From Phlebotomus papatasi (lineage: Eukaryota; Arthropoda; Insecta; Diptera; Psychodidae), in contig NC_077222.1 of NCBI RefSeq assembly GCF_024763615.1, positions 38,750,001 through 38,814,000 of the forward strand: DNA of 64,000 nt, given 5' to 3'. Position numbers and translations under genes: made by a program. The notes under the pieces were generated by a model. The model was not told the origin of the DNA, made no database searches, and saw only the letters and a program-made list of their open reading frames with translations. Shown one piece after another: positions 13,483-26,700 of this stretch (position 1 is its first letter; every line of letters starts with the position of its first letter).

Positions 13483-14269
13483 CACGGTAAAAAATTTCGG
13501 CATATATTTGTTCCAAAAATTAGCTCGTGCACGGACACCATAATTTTTGGTACAATCTTGTTCATTTTAGGAGACTCAAAAAGATAATCTATATTAGTAA
13601 CGAATTTGTTCCAAAACGTAGCTCGTCCACAGACACCGAAAATTTTTGGGATAAATTTTTACCTTCTAGGAGAAACAAAAAGACACCAAATATTAGTAAC
13701 GAATTTGTTCCAAAAAATAGCTCGTCTAATATAAAATCGTATCCCTCCTCTCACACTCAGTCACCCGTCACCAAGGAAGCAAGGAGGACGCCAAATCTGT
13801 GGCAATTTTCGTGCTACATGGCTTCACTTTTTTAATTTTAGATTCCCTTCCCTTCCTGCTGCCGTCATTTTCCTGATTTTGTGATGCACGCTTCTGTATA
13901 AAACATTCTTAAATTGATTTTTATTTGATGTTCCTTATGAACTTTCGCAACTTTTGTTATAAAAAAAATGTACCAATTTGTTCCTGACAGTGGGAACAAA
14001 ACAGCCGAGTGCAACAAATTCTGTTCTAAATTTCAGGAAGAAATTTGTATAAAACGAAATCAACTCAAATTTGTAGACATTCCACTGTATCAAAACGGTT
14101 CCAAAAGAAAACTCTATCAAAATTGCAACTGTATTTCGTAACAAAACTGTAAAAAATACTTTTTGGAACAAACAAATATCTTCTCTAGGTACAAATGGAT
14201 TCCAAAAAAATTTGTTCCAAGGAAAACTTGTTCCAATATTTTGGTCAGTGTCCAAAAGTTTTTACCGTG
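13483..14269. mobile_element. CACGGTAAAAA element with internal ~110-bp tandem units
   Basis: It starts CACGGTAAAAAATTTCGG after a TA and ends AAAGTTTTTACCGTG. Inside, a unit containing cgaatttgttccaaaa, tagctcgt, cacagacaccg and ttttaggaga recurs about three times (13500-13740). The right half carries inverted variants (ttccaaaaaaatttgttcc). The 102- and 106-codon frames are products of these repeats. Confidence 0.65.
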
Positions 14270-14273
14270 GAAA

Positions 14274-14341
14274 GGGAATTCGAACTCGGGACACTTGCAT
14301 CATAGAGCTAGCGCTCTACCACTTGACCCACTGAGTGCCCT
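14274..14341 (-). repeat. tRNA-like sequence (SINE head or tRNA pseudogene)
   Basis: The minus strand reads GGGCACTCAGTGGGTCAAGT, then an anticodon-arm-like middle, then GAGTTCGAATTCCC. These match an A box (TGGGTCAAGTGG) and B box (GAGTTCGAATTCC) of tRNA promoters. No CCA-end acceptor pairing was confirmed, so a tRNA-derived remnant is more likely than a working tRNA gene. Confidence 0.55.
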
Positions 14342-16736
14342 ATCTGAGACACGGATCTGAGGCACAGCATAATGTAATTTAGCTTCTCAATTTGTTTATT
14401 CACCTAAATTATATCATGATAAGGCTCAATTTTATTTAAAAATAATTGAAAGATCCCAATTTCAAAGGTATCCCACTTTCAAAGGTGCCCCACTTCACCC
14501 TACATAAGTAATTCAACGCAATAACAACGTCCAGCTTCCGTGGTTTTATAAAAGTTATTCTATCAACAACAACATTGCAACTCTGATAACAAAACATTCC
14601 ATTCTAATGAATTTTGCTGCCACGACATCCTCTAGGGATTTTAATTTTGAAAGAGAATGCCATTCAAGAGGATAACAACAAAATTGACGGTGTTCTTGAA
14701 AGCTCTTCACTGTTGGAGCTTTATTGCGTGCGAGCAATGCACTTCTCCAACTTAACAATAATACTTTTTAATTGCCCCTTGAAAGCTTTTATCTGGAGAG
14801 ATTTTCCTTGTGCACTTGCTACAATATCTCTTCCTAATGTCTTAATTGTTCCTAATGCCATGACCTAAATGGAATTGAATAGGGGACAGTCCACCGCATG
14901 TGCGAAAGAGTTGCAAAATTACATTTAGCTTGGGTGAAGCACATAAAATATCTAAGCGCGACATTTCCCACACATTTCCCGCAGATATTGGGGTGAAAAA
15001 TGCAATAAAATCTGCTATGAATTTCATGCTGAGAAATAACATAAAATTCACTTGAGAGGATATTTCTCTGCTGGTTTTCTATTGACGAAAATTCACATTA
15101 TTCCTTTGACTGTGAATGGAGTTTCTCTATAGTTGTTTATTACCGGTATATTGCGTATTTATTTTCGGGAAGAACCTTCAGAGGTGAATCTAATAATTTA
15201 GAAAGGAAAAGTTTTGTGCCAACTTTAAGACGAATGGGGAGACAAAGAAGAAAATTGAAAAGCACAATATTTACTTGAAGCTCCTGTTTGTTTGCAGATG
15301 TGAGATGAGAAGTTCTCGCCTGTTGAATTATTTCTTCTCAGAGTTCATTGCGTTAATTTTACTCCATTGAGACTTCAATGATTGATTTCCAACCAAAGAA
15401 ATTCATCACACTCTTGTGTATCTTTGGGGTAGAAATTCCTACCAGAGAATAACAGACTCTTCCTGAACACTCTCACACTGAGGAAAATTCTATGAAAATT
15501 CACATTTGGCCCAAGAGCAATTATTTTGAGATTACTTTATTTTCACAAAAAAAAAATTCACAGTAAAAATTTGCACGCACAATAGCCGCAATTTCTATTT
15601 GGGGAATTCCACAGAAGAACCCGAAATGCTTCCACCACGAAGTTTTCCAACAGATTGATGCGGTTGGAAAATAGAAATTTGAAAGAGAGTATGTATTTTA
15701 CAGGAAAATCACGCATGCGTTCCTCATGGACTTTCGTCATTCTTTTAAAAAAAAATAATTAAATTCACAAAATTATGGATGGTGAAAAAAAAGATACATT
15801 TCGCACAATTTTAGCTACTGGGCAGTTAAATGGTTAAGCCGCAAAAAGTGACTAAAGCACAATCCAAAGATTGCCGAATAAACTAATAAACAAAATAATG
15901 AGAATGTGTGAGTCAGCAAAGAGTAATTTTACGCGCGAAAAGCGAGAAATGTACTGAATCCATAAAGATAATCTCAAGCACGTGCAAATACTTGAAATAC
16001 CAGCAATAATCGAACGCTGATCCATTTTTTTTACCAGACAAAAAATCAATTAGTATGCAGGAAATATCTTATGAAAATTTATGATACATGAAATCTGCCG
16101 GAAATAGAGTGATTGTCTCTTCAGATTTTGCATTAAACGCGAACGTGTGATATCCAACCAATTTCCCATGATTTACAAATGGATTTCCTCTCATCCTTTT
16201 TGCCCTTCGAAACATATATCCATCAAGTACAACATCCATTATTGCAAAAGGATTACACGTAATGCGGATTTTAGTATTTTCCCAGCATGATATTTCACTT
16301 ACTCGTTCGTTGACAAATATTTATTTCACGAGGTTGCAAAATGTACCAACCGGAAACATTCCCGGGATTACATTTGCAAAGATTGTCAAGCTTACACAAT
16401 ATTGAAATTTTTTTTGTATCAGAAAACTTTGCTACAAATATGTTAGTGAAAATTCTTTGGAGAAAATGTAAAGAATTCAGTGGATTACGATGCTCTGAGA
16501 ATATGGGGGCGCCTGGTTGACGATGGAAGCGCCGGGTACTATATAGTTGCGCCTCGGCTAAAGCATTTTGTAACAGTTCCGGATCGGTCTTTTACGCGCA
16601 CACTAATTTAGATGTTTGCAAAATCTACTGAAATATTTATAATTTATTAATACTATTTTGCAAGATTATTCCCAATAATATAAAACGTATTATTAACAAA
16701 AAGAGAAGATGTTGATGATGATGACGTTCTAATATT
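14342..16736. other. unique, less AT-rich sequence without a recognised gene
   Basis: There are frames of 60-84 codons on both strands but no recognisable domain. It may be regulatory DNA downstream of hh, or a diverged gene fragment; the sequence alone does not decide. Confidence 0.35.
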
Positions 16737-17229
16737 CTGGACACACGACTAAAGTCCAGAGACGTCTAAGCTCGTTCATAGCCAAGTCAGTTCCTGACAC
16801 ACTACAAACGAGGCTTAACATTTTCTGGCACTCACAAAACATAACTTTCGTGGGTTTTTATGCAGATATTTCTACTAAAATGCACTAGTAATCCTTTGAA
16901 AATGAAACTACTTTTAAATTTAATTCACAATTCACATATAAGAACAAAAGTTATTCACTAGAATCGCCAAAATCGGGAGTTAGCTTCCACCTCACAAATA
17001 ATTGTAATTAGCAATAATTATTGCACGTGTACTGAGACAAGATATTACAAATACTTTCATTTTCAGAGGAGTATTAGTGCATTTCAGTAGAAATATCTGC
17101 ATAAAAACCCAGGAAAGTTTTGTTTTGTGGATACCAATGAATACTAAGCCTCATTTGTAATGTGTCAGGAACTGACTTGGCTATGAACTAGCTTAGTCGT
17201 CTCTGCACTTTAGTTGTAAGTGTGTCCAG
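16737..17229. mobile_element. CTGGACACAC foldback MITE (about 493 bp)
   Basis: It starts CTGGACACACGACTAAAGTC and ends with the complement ACTTTAGTTGTAAGTGTGTCCAG-type arm. Arms of over 150 bp mirror each other (atagccaagtcagttcctga against tcaggaactgacttggctat). Its ends resemble those of the small elements at 19738 and 42815. Confidence 0.85.
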
Positions 17230-19737
17230 GGCATAACGGTGGTAATTCCTACCTGAAAATTTAACGTTTCTAACTACTTTTACCTTGAGATTTTCTTATC
17301 CTTAATTAAAATTTACATAAATGATAATTTGTAGTCTCACCAAAGTGTCGAATTAATCCTCATACAATTAAGTTCCAGTGCCATCTGTACAAAAAAGAAT
17401 CCATTTAGGCAGTCGTTTTAATAAAAAAAAAACTTCATTTTTTACTTAAATCAGTTGTTCAAATCTATTTTGCACCTAGTCCTCAAAATAATACTTGCTT
17501 CTCCTGATGAATAGTAATCTCGGGTCTGCAAAGGATTTAAGAGGTGCATCGGTTCCCCTAGCTTTTCAATTTGGGGGAATTGAAATATAGGTTTGAGCTT
17601 GAGCAACTTCTCGTCAGAATAAAGAAAGCAGCAGCCTTCTGATGGGAAAAACAAACTTTCAAGGGCTTCAGGACAGCGAGTCTTCTTATCTTTCCGAGAG
17701 ACAGGCTACTGTAGGATTAATCAGATCGTGAAACCAGGCTTGTAACTTGAAAGATTCCCTGGCAAACAATGATCTCAATGATCTCTTCGCAATTACAGAC
17801 TTAAGAGCTATTCTGCAGTATAAAGCAAAGCAGCGGTCTGAAACTCAAGAGGAAAGAACGACCAGATAAGGCTCAAGGCGAAGAAGGACTTTATGTAAAA
17901 TATAAAGTTCAAATTTTTGCATTGAGTCACTTATAGAATATGAAAGAGACCGGACTAGATGCTTAACACGATTGTGAAATGAAGCAGGTTCCCTCGCAAA
18001 AACGTAAAAATATCCTAATACTTTACTTAAAGGCTGTACAAAAACTTAAAAATAATCATTTTTTCCTGAATTTAATAAGTAAAATTAATCATCTATTTAC
18101 TTTGATCAATAAAATAACTCAAAATTTGTAATTTTGATCTCTTAAGAAATTAGAAGGTTATAGATTAGAATTAGATGACTGTATAAAAATAAAATGTCAT
18201 TTTCGAAGATCCCATTAGCCTATACGTGGCTTACCCTCATCATTTTTAATAACTATTCCAAAGTGACTTTCAAATAAGAAGTTTCGTCCTTCAGATGATT
18301 TCTCCATAATGCAGAGCAAAAGAGTATATGTGCGTGAGAGATCAACTTGCTCAAAAAAGTTTTTTCAGCATTTATTTGAGTGATGTTTTTGTTTTCAGTA
18401 TAATTGAAAAATAGATTATAAAATTTCGAAATTAATAAAAATCAACTTTACTTTGGACGACCTCTGACTTTAATGCTGTTATTTATAGAGTATCCTACTG
18501 AAAGAAAAATTGATCCCAAAGGAATAATGTAGAACGTGTATGAATGTGACCATTTCCCCTCCTCGTATACGTTACGATAAAGAGCTTTTTTGGATCGACT
18601 AGTAACATTTGATGATAAACTTCTGGCAAGATATTGCCAGCTATGATAACTATATACTGAAATTTTATAAAATTAAATAATAATAGTGATAAACTTATTT
18701 GTCTTTATCCATCTGCATCTATAACGAGTGCTCTATCTATTTCCAAGATAAAAATATTAGCTTCAAAAGTTTTTCGTTATAACTTATGAGTTTTCTAAAG
18801 AGTTGATTTAGAATGGATTCATGGTGAATTTTTGAAAAAAAAGGTGTATAATCTAATATTAATACTTCAAAATGGATTCATGGGAATACTAGGGGATGCA
18901 ATTGCTTTTGATCAACTTTTCTCTAAGAAGGCTGCAAAGTTATCTTCTTGGAAAAGCTCTTATAGAACTAATCAAACTCTAAACATCTGTTCCAAAATTA
19001 TCAAAATCAGTGCAATATTAAATTTTTTGGTAAATTCTTGAAAGAAATTTAGGGAAAAATGTTGAGAGAGACACTTAAAAGCATTTTGCATTCAATTTCT
19101 TATCAAGTTTTCTCACACTTTCTTCAAGGAAATATTTTTGATATCTAGCCTTGTATCTAGCCATACCTAATAAGTTTTCTACTTATGAATTCCACAAGAT
19201 TCATCAAGATTACGTTTAAATTAAGTTTTAAACACATCACTGTTTTATCAGACTTTGTACAAAGAAATTCGCAAATGAATTTCTGATTTTGAATTCAGAA
19301 ATGTTTTATAAAATTTTAGGTAACTATGTTACCGTTTTTACAAGTAAGTTGAATTTAAACTAATAATTAAGGTTAATTTTAAACAGAAAGCCCATAATTT
19401 TTCTCTGAATGAAAGTTTGAAAAAAATCAAGCTACATTATTTGATATATGTACCTTTTCCTAAAACCAGAAAAAGGTCATATTCACTCTTTGAAATCTTA
19501 TGAATAAGTTTAAGAGCTAACCGAACCAATTTAATCAAAATCAGATTAAAATACGATTTTGCTAATTTTTAAAGTCAAATCTTAATCTTGTTTAATCTCA
19601 AAATATTTCTTTTGATTATTCTCAAACTGAAAACCAAATTTTCTCCAAGAAAGCTACGCAGATCCATGAGAACGTTTTTGTAACTTTATGTTAATTCTGT
19701 AGAATCGTCAAATGTCTTTAGAAATGAATCTAATGCC
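17230..19737. other. AT-rich sequence, no supported gene
   Basis: A 67-codon minus frame at 17451-17654 lies in a slightly GC-richer stretch but matches no family that I recognise. Confidence 0.4.
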
Positions 19738-19864
19738 CTAGACACACTTACGACTTAAGCCGAGAGACGACTTAGTGGAAAATTATGGAAATGAAGTCTA
19801 ATCATTATTTCGAATATAATTACGCTAAGCCGTCTCTCGGCTAATCCTCAGGTCTGTCAAGGCC
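19738..19864. mobile_element. small GACTTAAGCCGAGAGACG MITE, copy 1
   Basis: About 127 bp. acttaagccgagagacg at the left is mirrored by cgtctctcggctaatcct at the right. A second copy at 42815-42944 differs at only a few positions. Confidence 0.85.
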
Positions 19865-21149
19865 CTAAGAACCGAATTTTCTCAAAACCATTTTATAAAT
19901 TATTATATAAAAATTTAACGTTCTATTCGAGAACTTTCTAATGAGTTTAAATTCATTAATATTAGATTAGGATTAGTTTTTTTGTGCGATTTTTGATACA
20001 ATTCTTGTTCTTTTCGTTCAAAAAACGTTTCTTTGGGGTATAACCCCCCAAAAAATTCTCGTAAAATACTAATTGAATTAATTTCAAATTTGGTCCCGTC
20101 TAACTAAAATCATGACGACGCTCTTAGCTATGTCTTTAACTATTTTGTGTGCTTTTAAGTTTTAGTCATTTAAGCAACACAGCATAACCTTTATATATCC
20201 GTTATTTCTGTGATAAAACTTTAACTCTTAAATCTGTTAATTAGCTTTTAAAATCTGATCTGTATACTCCGAATATAACCTTTAATTTTTTCAAACTTCT
20301 TTAAATATCCAAGATAGCTTTCAGCAAAATAAGCTAGTCTTAAAATTAACCATAACAGAACTGAAATGGACTATCAAACTTCTTTAATTTTTTTTTAATT
20401 TCAGAGCTAATTTCATTCGGTTTTTCAATCTTTTGAGGTCTTGAATAGAGTAATTCATAAAGTCAATAAATCTTAAAGTTGTTTTCCTGAAATATTTTTT
20501 AAGAGCAGATACGACAGTGTATAATTCAAAGACGATGAAGATCAAGTAAAAATCCAATTCTCTCCAAAACGCCAAAAAATGCTTCAACTTAGAAAACAAA
20601 TTTTAATTTAATTTATTTACATTATATTTATTACTTTCTTATGACAATTTTCTCCTGTTTTTCTTTTTAGAGCTTTCAGTTGGACAGATTTTTTTACAGT
20701 ACGAAAAATTATTAAATATTTAAATAATGTCTTCTCATCTCTCTTAGCAGTTGGTATTAAAATTTATTAAAATATATATAAAAATCGACTATTCTGCATT
20801 TTCTTTTCCAAAATTTTCCTAAACATGCTCCTTTTTAGTGTGACTATTTACAGATTTTTTTCTTTCTAATCTTAAGTGTTTTTTTTGTAAAGAGTTTTCT
20901 TTTTTTTGTAAAATAGATTAAAAAAAGAGTGATAAATTACATAATTTTAATTAATTACATGTAGAAAAATCTATATCACCTTTTTTCTTATTCGCAATAT
21001 TTTGTTTCTTTTTTGTGTTAAATTTTCTTATATTGATATATCCATCAAACTCCGTCACTGGCCAGCGTGAGAATTGCATAAATTATTTAAATTTGTTAAA
21101 ATGTTCCTTTTTTGCGCGATTTAATGACCGTTCAGACACTTTGACGTGA
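19865..21149. other. AT-rich 3' flank of hh
   Basis: Runs of T and A and frames up to 71 codons. It may contain hh 3' UTR near its right end, if a distal polyadenylation site is used. Confidence 0.4.
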
Positions 21150-21155
21150 TTTATT
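21150..21155 (-). promoter_or_regulatory. candidate hh polyadenylation signal
   Basis: AATAAA reads on the minus strand about 67 bases after the hh stop codon. It is the first such hexamer downstream, but others occur further on (for example near 20612), so the true 3' end may be more distal. Confidence 0.35.
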
Positions 21156-21221
21156 GTCTCTTGGCTTGGAGAAGAGCTTTTTGGGTATTGGTTGTGCGGA
21201 GGCACATTTCATGATGGAGCC

Positions 21222-21865
21222 TCAGTGCTGATGGAGCAGTTTGGCGGGAAGCACATAGTCCTTGATGGCATAGAGTGTTTTGGCATACCAATGGATGCCA
21301 TTTTGCCGGGATGCTTGAGGTTCTTTCGAACTAAACCACCGGCTTATTCTGGTGGCTGCTCTCATGGGCAGGAAGCTCCAGTGGGCCACCGCTTGACTAT
21401 CGACTAGAGCGTAGCACGAGGCTGCAACGGAGTCCACAATAATGGTTCCGGCTCGTGTTAGAGGCGCATAAACGCCGCGTGAGACCGCCACTGACACACG
21501 CGTCACTCGACGGGGTGCCAGCGCCGTCCCATTAACTGCCACCAGCATCAGGTCACCCTCTTCTACGCGATCGGCAAATACGAAACTTCGCCGACCTACG
21601 CTATCCGTGCTCATCAGCAGATGACTTGGTGTGACTGTTAACATCGTGCCATCTTCGGTTTCGATTTGCACGAACTGTCGCTCTTCAGCGATATTTCGGT
21701 CCAGAAACAGCATCACTTCACTGAATGCTGTTCGTCCCTCGCTATCTACGCTAAGAACTCTCTCTCCTACCCTCAGGTCAGCCAACTTACGCTTCTCTCC
21801 AGATTCTGTAACCACAGTGCTGGATGCCGTAAAACAGCCTGATGTGTAAGAAGCTTGCGATGAAT
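21222..21865 (-). CDS. hh: hedgehog, last coding exon (HedgeC autoprocessing Hint domain)
   Basis: This exon encodes the C-terminal 214 residues of Hedgehog. The domain cuts the precursor and attaches cholesterol to the N-terminal signal in the secretory pathway. The exon follows a TTCTTGTAG acceptor and starts with the last two bases of an Asp codon, giving DSSQASYTSGCF; the cut falls between Gly10 and Cys11. From Cys11 the spacing to Asp56 (FLDRN), Thr79 and His82 (TVTPSHLL) is 45, 68 and 71, the same as the catalytic Cys258, Asp303, Thr326 and His329 of Drosophila Hh. A downstream SCYA motif has its Cys at 151. The end (GIHWYAKTLYAIKDYVLP, then a short tail and TGA) is the usual Hh C-terminus, so the domain is complete. 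Base composition is clearly richer in G and C than the flanks. Open frames on the plus strand here are shadows. Confidence 0.97.
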
Positions 21866-22820
21866 CTACAAGAAACAAACAAAACTATTTAATTACCCTT
21901 TCTTCAGAGAAAAATAAAAAAAAACTTTCCAAGGATTTCAGTGCACAACTTTTCATTCTAGAACATTCATAAAATAGTTATGGTGACGAGAAAAACCTAT
22001 TGATAATATGTAAATTATGCTCTTGTAGGCTCAAAGATCATAATTAGTTGTGAAATGCACTTTACACAGCGTTTTATACCTCCAAGAATCTCCAGAGAGT
22101 GACGTTTAATTACAAAATTATATTTTTATGGAGTGATTTAATTATTATTACAGTAATTTACATGAAGTGGAGAATATATTTGATTACCTATCGTATGCAC
22201 TGGAATTTTCTCAGAATTAGTGTGCGTTTTTTTTAAATAAAATTTTATGCAATATTTGCAGTTCAGTTCACTAAGCTTACAAAAAGAAATAAAACAAGAA
22301 ATCCACTGAATCGCTTATCATATGCTATGGTTTGTACATAAAGGGAGCTTTTATGTGTATTTTAAACGTAATTAAAATGTTTACAGACGATAATTTAAAG
22401 TTATTTGCAATTTATCGCGAAAGTATTGAATCTGACGAGAAAAGGTACAAATAGGTGAGATTTTAAAGATAAAATCTCACTTATTCAAATCGAATTCTCT
22501 TCACACAATTTATCTCGGACTATTGTATTTGAGACAAAATTTAGATATTGACTAAATTATACCTTTACCTATATGAAAAAAAATCAAATTTGTTCAGTAA
22601 ACAACTCTATTATAGTAATATCTCTGTCATACCTTTTAGTTCAAGAACAGTTAATGAAATCAAAATTTTCCTCTGTTTTTTTCTCAATATATAAATACGT
22701 GTAAACTACCTTTTCGTATCCAAATCAAAATTCAATTTGTCATTACAATAAGTATTTCATGACAACAAAATGATCATTATGTTGAATATGGTATTTTCGA
22801 ATCGGACATGGTATTTTTTT

Positions 22821-23075
22821 GCTCCGGTACACATTTCAGGGCACGTTTTATCAAATCAAAATTCACATCCCTTTCTTTCTTAAAAGTTTAGCAAATGTCT
22901 ATCCTTCCCTTTTGCACTCTTCTTCTTCTTTTGAACAACATTCTAAATTAAATTTAGTTCAGTGCAATTTGGAATCAGAAAGAGTAGTATATACTTATAC
23001 AAATCTCTTAAGAAAAAAAGGGACACAAATTTTGATTTCATGAAATTTTTCCTAACTCAAATATGTGCCGGAGGC
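22821..23075. mobile_element. GGCTCCGGCACACC MITE, copy 2
   Basis: Starts GCTCCGGTACACATTTCAGG and ends AAATATGTGCCGGAGGC. The inner arms are atcaaaattcacatccctttc and its complement. It lies in hh intron 2 and is more diverged than copy 1. Confidence 0.8.
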
Positions 23076-23357
23076 TTTATTGATTGGATTTAACTTTTAA
23101 TTGATCAAATTTTTACTAACCAAAATTATAATTTTGCAAACCATTATAATCGTTTAACATATCAAATCTATATTTATGTAAACCTAAATTGACTAACTAA
23201 ATTTTTGTTGATCATTTTCCCCAAAATAATGATAATAAATTTTCTCTACGCTTATTAAAATAATATATTATAGCAATATAATATTCTAATATTCCATTTC
23301 CAATTTAATTAAAGTAATAGAAACACTTATAGGAATCCGAATTTGAAGCTGTCATAT

Positions 23358-23754
23358 AGGGTAAGTGTGCCAAATTTCAAACTTGAAATGTAATATTTTT
23401 AATACAGATTGATTTTTTTATTCCTTTTTCTTAAGGAATATGCTTGGAAACTTGTTGACAATTTATCGTCTTTATTTACTCTAAAATCATTCTTAATACA
23501 TTTTAAAATTATTAAAAATGTAGACATAGCATTGGTGGCCTATTTCGGCCACCTTCATTCTCATAGTTCCTTGCCCTTCGGGATATCTTCCAATGTCTGT
23601 TTCACGTCATTTCGTTTGTCTAAAATACATTTTCTGTTTTTCTTTTGCATTGTATAATCTATAGAATATATAAAAACTAAAACTTCATGGAAATTCGAGG
23701 AATAATAAAGGTGGCCGGAATTGCAAGCTGGCCGGAATTTGGCACACTTAACCT
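23358..23754 (+). mobile_element. AGGGTAAGTGTGCCAAA element, copy 1
   Basis: The ends are AGGGTAAGTGTGCCAAATTT and GGAATTTGGCACACTTAACCT. The interior (tatttcggccaccttcattc, tcatggaaattcgagg) is repeated at 59348-59759. Both copies happen to encode a similar HLHSHSSLPFG frame, which reflects copy identity and not a protein family. Confidence 0.85.
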
Positions 23755-26700
23755 ATTGTCATTAAGTTTTTGGATTTAAATCTACTTCAGCTTTAGTTCT
23801 CTTCTTGCATTAAAAAAAGGATCTGTGACAGATTGAACCGCATGGCATGATTTTCTTCTAATTTAACATTTATTTTAAAATTTGTTTATTTCATAGCTGC
23901 CAAAACACAATTTCTAGTTCAGGGTTGCCTGATTATACCTGGGGATTTTTAAAGATTTTTGCAAAATTTTGATTTTCTATTGTTTTTCTGCTGCATTACT
24001 TTTGAAATTTATTTCAAAATTTTATTATTATTATTGATTTTCAAAAATATATTGAAATTAATTTAAGAGATATCCCTAGACTAAAATTCTTAAAATTAAA
24101 TGTTTATCATTTATATTAGTAAAAATCTTTATGAATAGAAATTTATTTATGAGTTTTATTTCAAATTTTTTTTAATCTCATCAGTAATTTGTGCAATAGG
24201 TTCCTTTTTTCATTTCCCAAAATTTCATTAGAGTTTTGGAATGTTATCCCTGGTATTTATATCAGTAAGTATACCCTCAAAGTTTTTGTGTGGAACAAGA
24301 ATAAAAGCCAATTATCCAGTTTGACAAGAAGAAACCTAATCCACTTGGAGTGAGGCTACCAATATTTAGCAAACGCATAACAGTGACTCCTCCTGAGCCT
24401 GATTTGTGTCTCGCAGTTGAGGTCCATGGGGTAAAAGAGTCCTTTGATAGGCCGCATCTTATTTTGGCAAATCTCTGACTCCGGGTGGTTTGCCGACTCT
24501 CCTGAGGCCACACCATTCTTTCACCCTCCATGTCGCCTTTTGTTGGGTCAGAAATGGCGGCACAAGTCAAGAACTAAACAATATCCTTGAACTAAATACA
24601 AAGTGGAATTACAATCAAGGATTTTGAGGAAAATTGCGCTCAATTCTATCTTCTTCCTTCTCCATCTTTTCCTTGTTAACTCCGGGAAAGAGATCGTCTT
24701 TTTTTCTTGTTAACTTTTTATGTATAGGAACTATTTGGTCTTTGTTGCATTTTGCTTCGTTTGATTTAGAGATTCCATCCTGATCCGCCATTTCATGCCT
24801 CCCGCCCCAGTGAAAGAGAGAATTCATGTGAGAGAAGAAGGGAATTTCTACCGAATGAATAAAAATGGCCGAGGAAGAAATAAAATTTATAATACCTGTT
24901 TAAATTCCACTATATAGTGAATATCTCTCCCCGGTATAAGTTTCCTACATGTGGCCTCTTGTGCCTTCTCCTTTGGCCAGCACTGTGGTTGTGGGATTGT
25001 TGGCCAAATGAATTCCATTTGTTTTAGATGATCGTACTACTTAGAAGATCATCAGCGATCTTCCCCTGTTTGAGTCCTTCTCCACCATACCTGGGATCTT
25101 TTCCACACTCTTAAAAGATTCTTTCCAGCTTAAAACAAATGCTGGCCTTTTTTCAGCATTCAACGAAATAAACTAATGGGTCAGCATCTCAAAATGATGG
25201 CCGCAAGAAAAACTTTGAGAGCAACAAAATGAAGAGCAACAGCCGTCCGATGGAGCAACTCATAAAACGTTGAATATTAAATACTCCACCATATGTAATT
25301 CATTAACTCAATTGGTTTAGGCTCTTGAAGGTGTCTCGTTTTTGTTTCTCCTGCAAAGAGGTGTGCTTCTTCAAGACCAATTGCCGAAGATCACTGATCT
25401 TTCAATGCGTGTTCTGATCATATAATTCACGTGTATGGAATACCTATCAAATTTTCTCATTCAGTTTCGGAATAAATTTCAATTGATATGCATTTATATA
25501 TACTTATTAGTCACGTTTATACTGTAATTTGAAACCAAAGTTAATTCTTTTTTTTTATTTATTTTTGAAAATATAGGATTTAAGAAAATTTGATCAAAAT
25601 TATTCACGAATATAATGAATCTATGAATATCTATTATTCGCCGCTACAGTTCTCATTTTCGCCGCGGCTGTTCCCAACTCGTCATTGAAGTTTATTTTAG
25701 AGCTACTTACACCGCTGCGTGTTATAGATTATTATCATAATTCAGTCGAAAGTCATCACGAATTCCAACCGGATTGAATTCAATTTACAATGTGCTCACA
25801 GTCGAAGTTTGGAAAATTCGAAAATTTGTATCAAAAGACAAAGAAAAGACCTTTAAGTTCTCAATAATTACGCTAAATGGCTGACGTACTTTCCTGTTCG
25901 AATTTTACACTATTTCAATTTGTCAACCTGAATCAGTCTTCACCTTATTGTGGGGAAAGGTGAAAAATAAACGCAACGAGCTTCGTAATACTTATGTCAC
26001 ATGATAATTTTCCACATAATCAGTGATTGCGTAATGATTCTATTCCAATTAAAAGTAAAAAATGGAGATCTTTCTTTTGAACATCTTTTTAGTACATGAC
26101 CGCTTTCATATGTTTATCGACTTTTCTTTGTTTTGTTTCTTGTGGCGACTGTTTTTCACATTTTTATTCGTGCCCAAATCTACCAAAGAAAAAAATCTAC
26201 CTCGCTCTCAATTGAAATAGCACAACAATGGTGATGCTCCAATGAAAAATGAACATGCTTTTTTCAGCACTTTACTGTTCTCAAATGATTCTGCATTATC
26301 GACTTTTCTTAGTATTGGTTCCTGTGTCGACTGCTTTTTCCAATCCTCGTCATGCTCTAGAACCGTTAAGATCTATTCGTGACAGGTACTAACAAAAAGA
26401 AAGTCGATTACGTAGAAGTATTTTAAGAACAGTAATGTGGTAAAACTAATGTTTACTTTTCATTGTAATAGCACCATAAATCCTTTAGCAGCTTGTTAGT
26501 TTAAATATTCGAAAGTCAAGTTCGAATTTTCGGACATCAGCCATATTGCTTGCAAATAGAAATCTGTTAGTCCAGACACTTTTTTGGATTAATACCCCGG
26601 TCGTGAGCACACATACAGTGCTGTCTCTCTATATGCACAGTTTGGGTACTTTTTTTGACAGTTCTCTCTCTGAATATGCACAACTTTTTTTTGAAATTCC

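Noticed and set aside
21192..21849. Plus-strand open frames across the last hh exon
   Set aside because: They are antisense shadows of the GC-richer Hint-domain exon.
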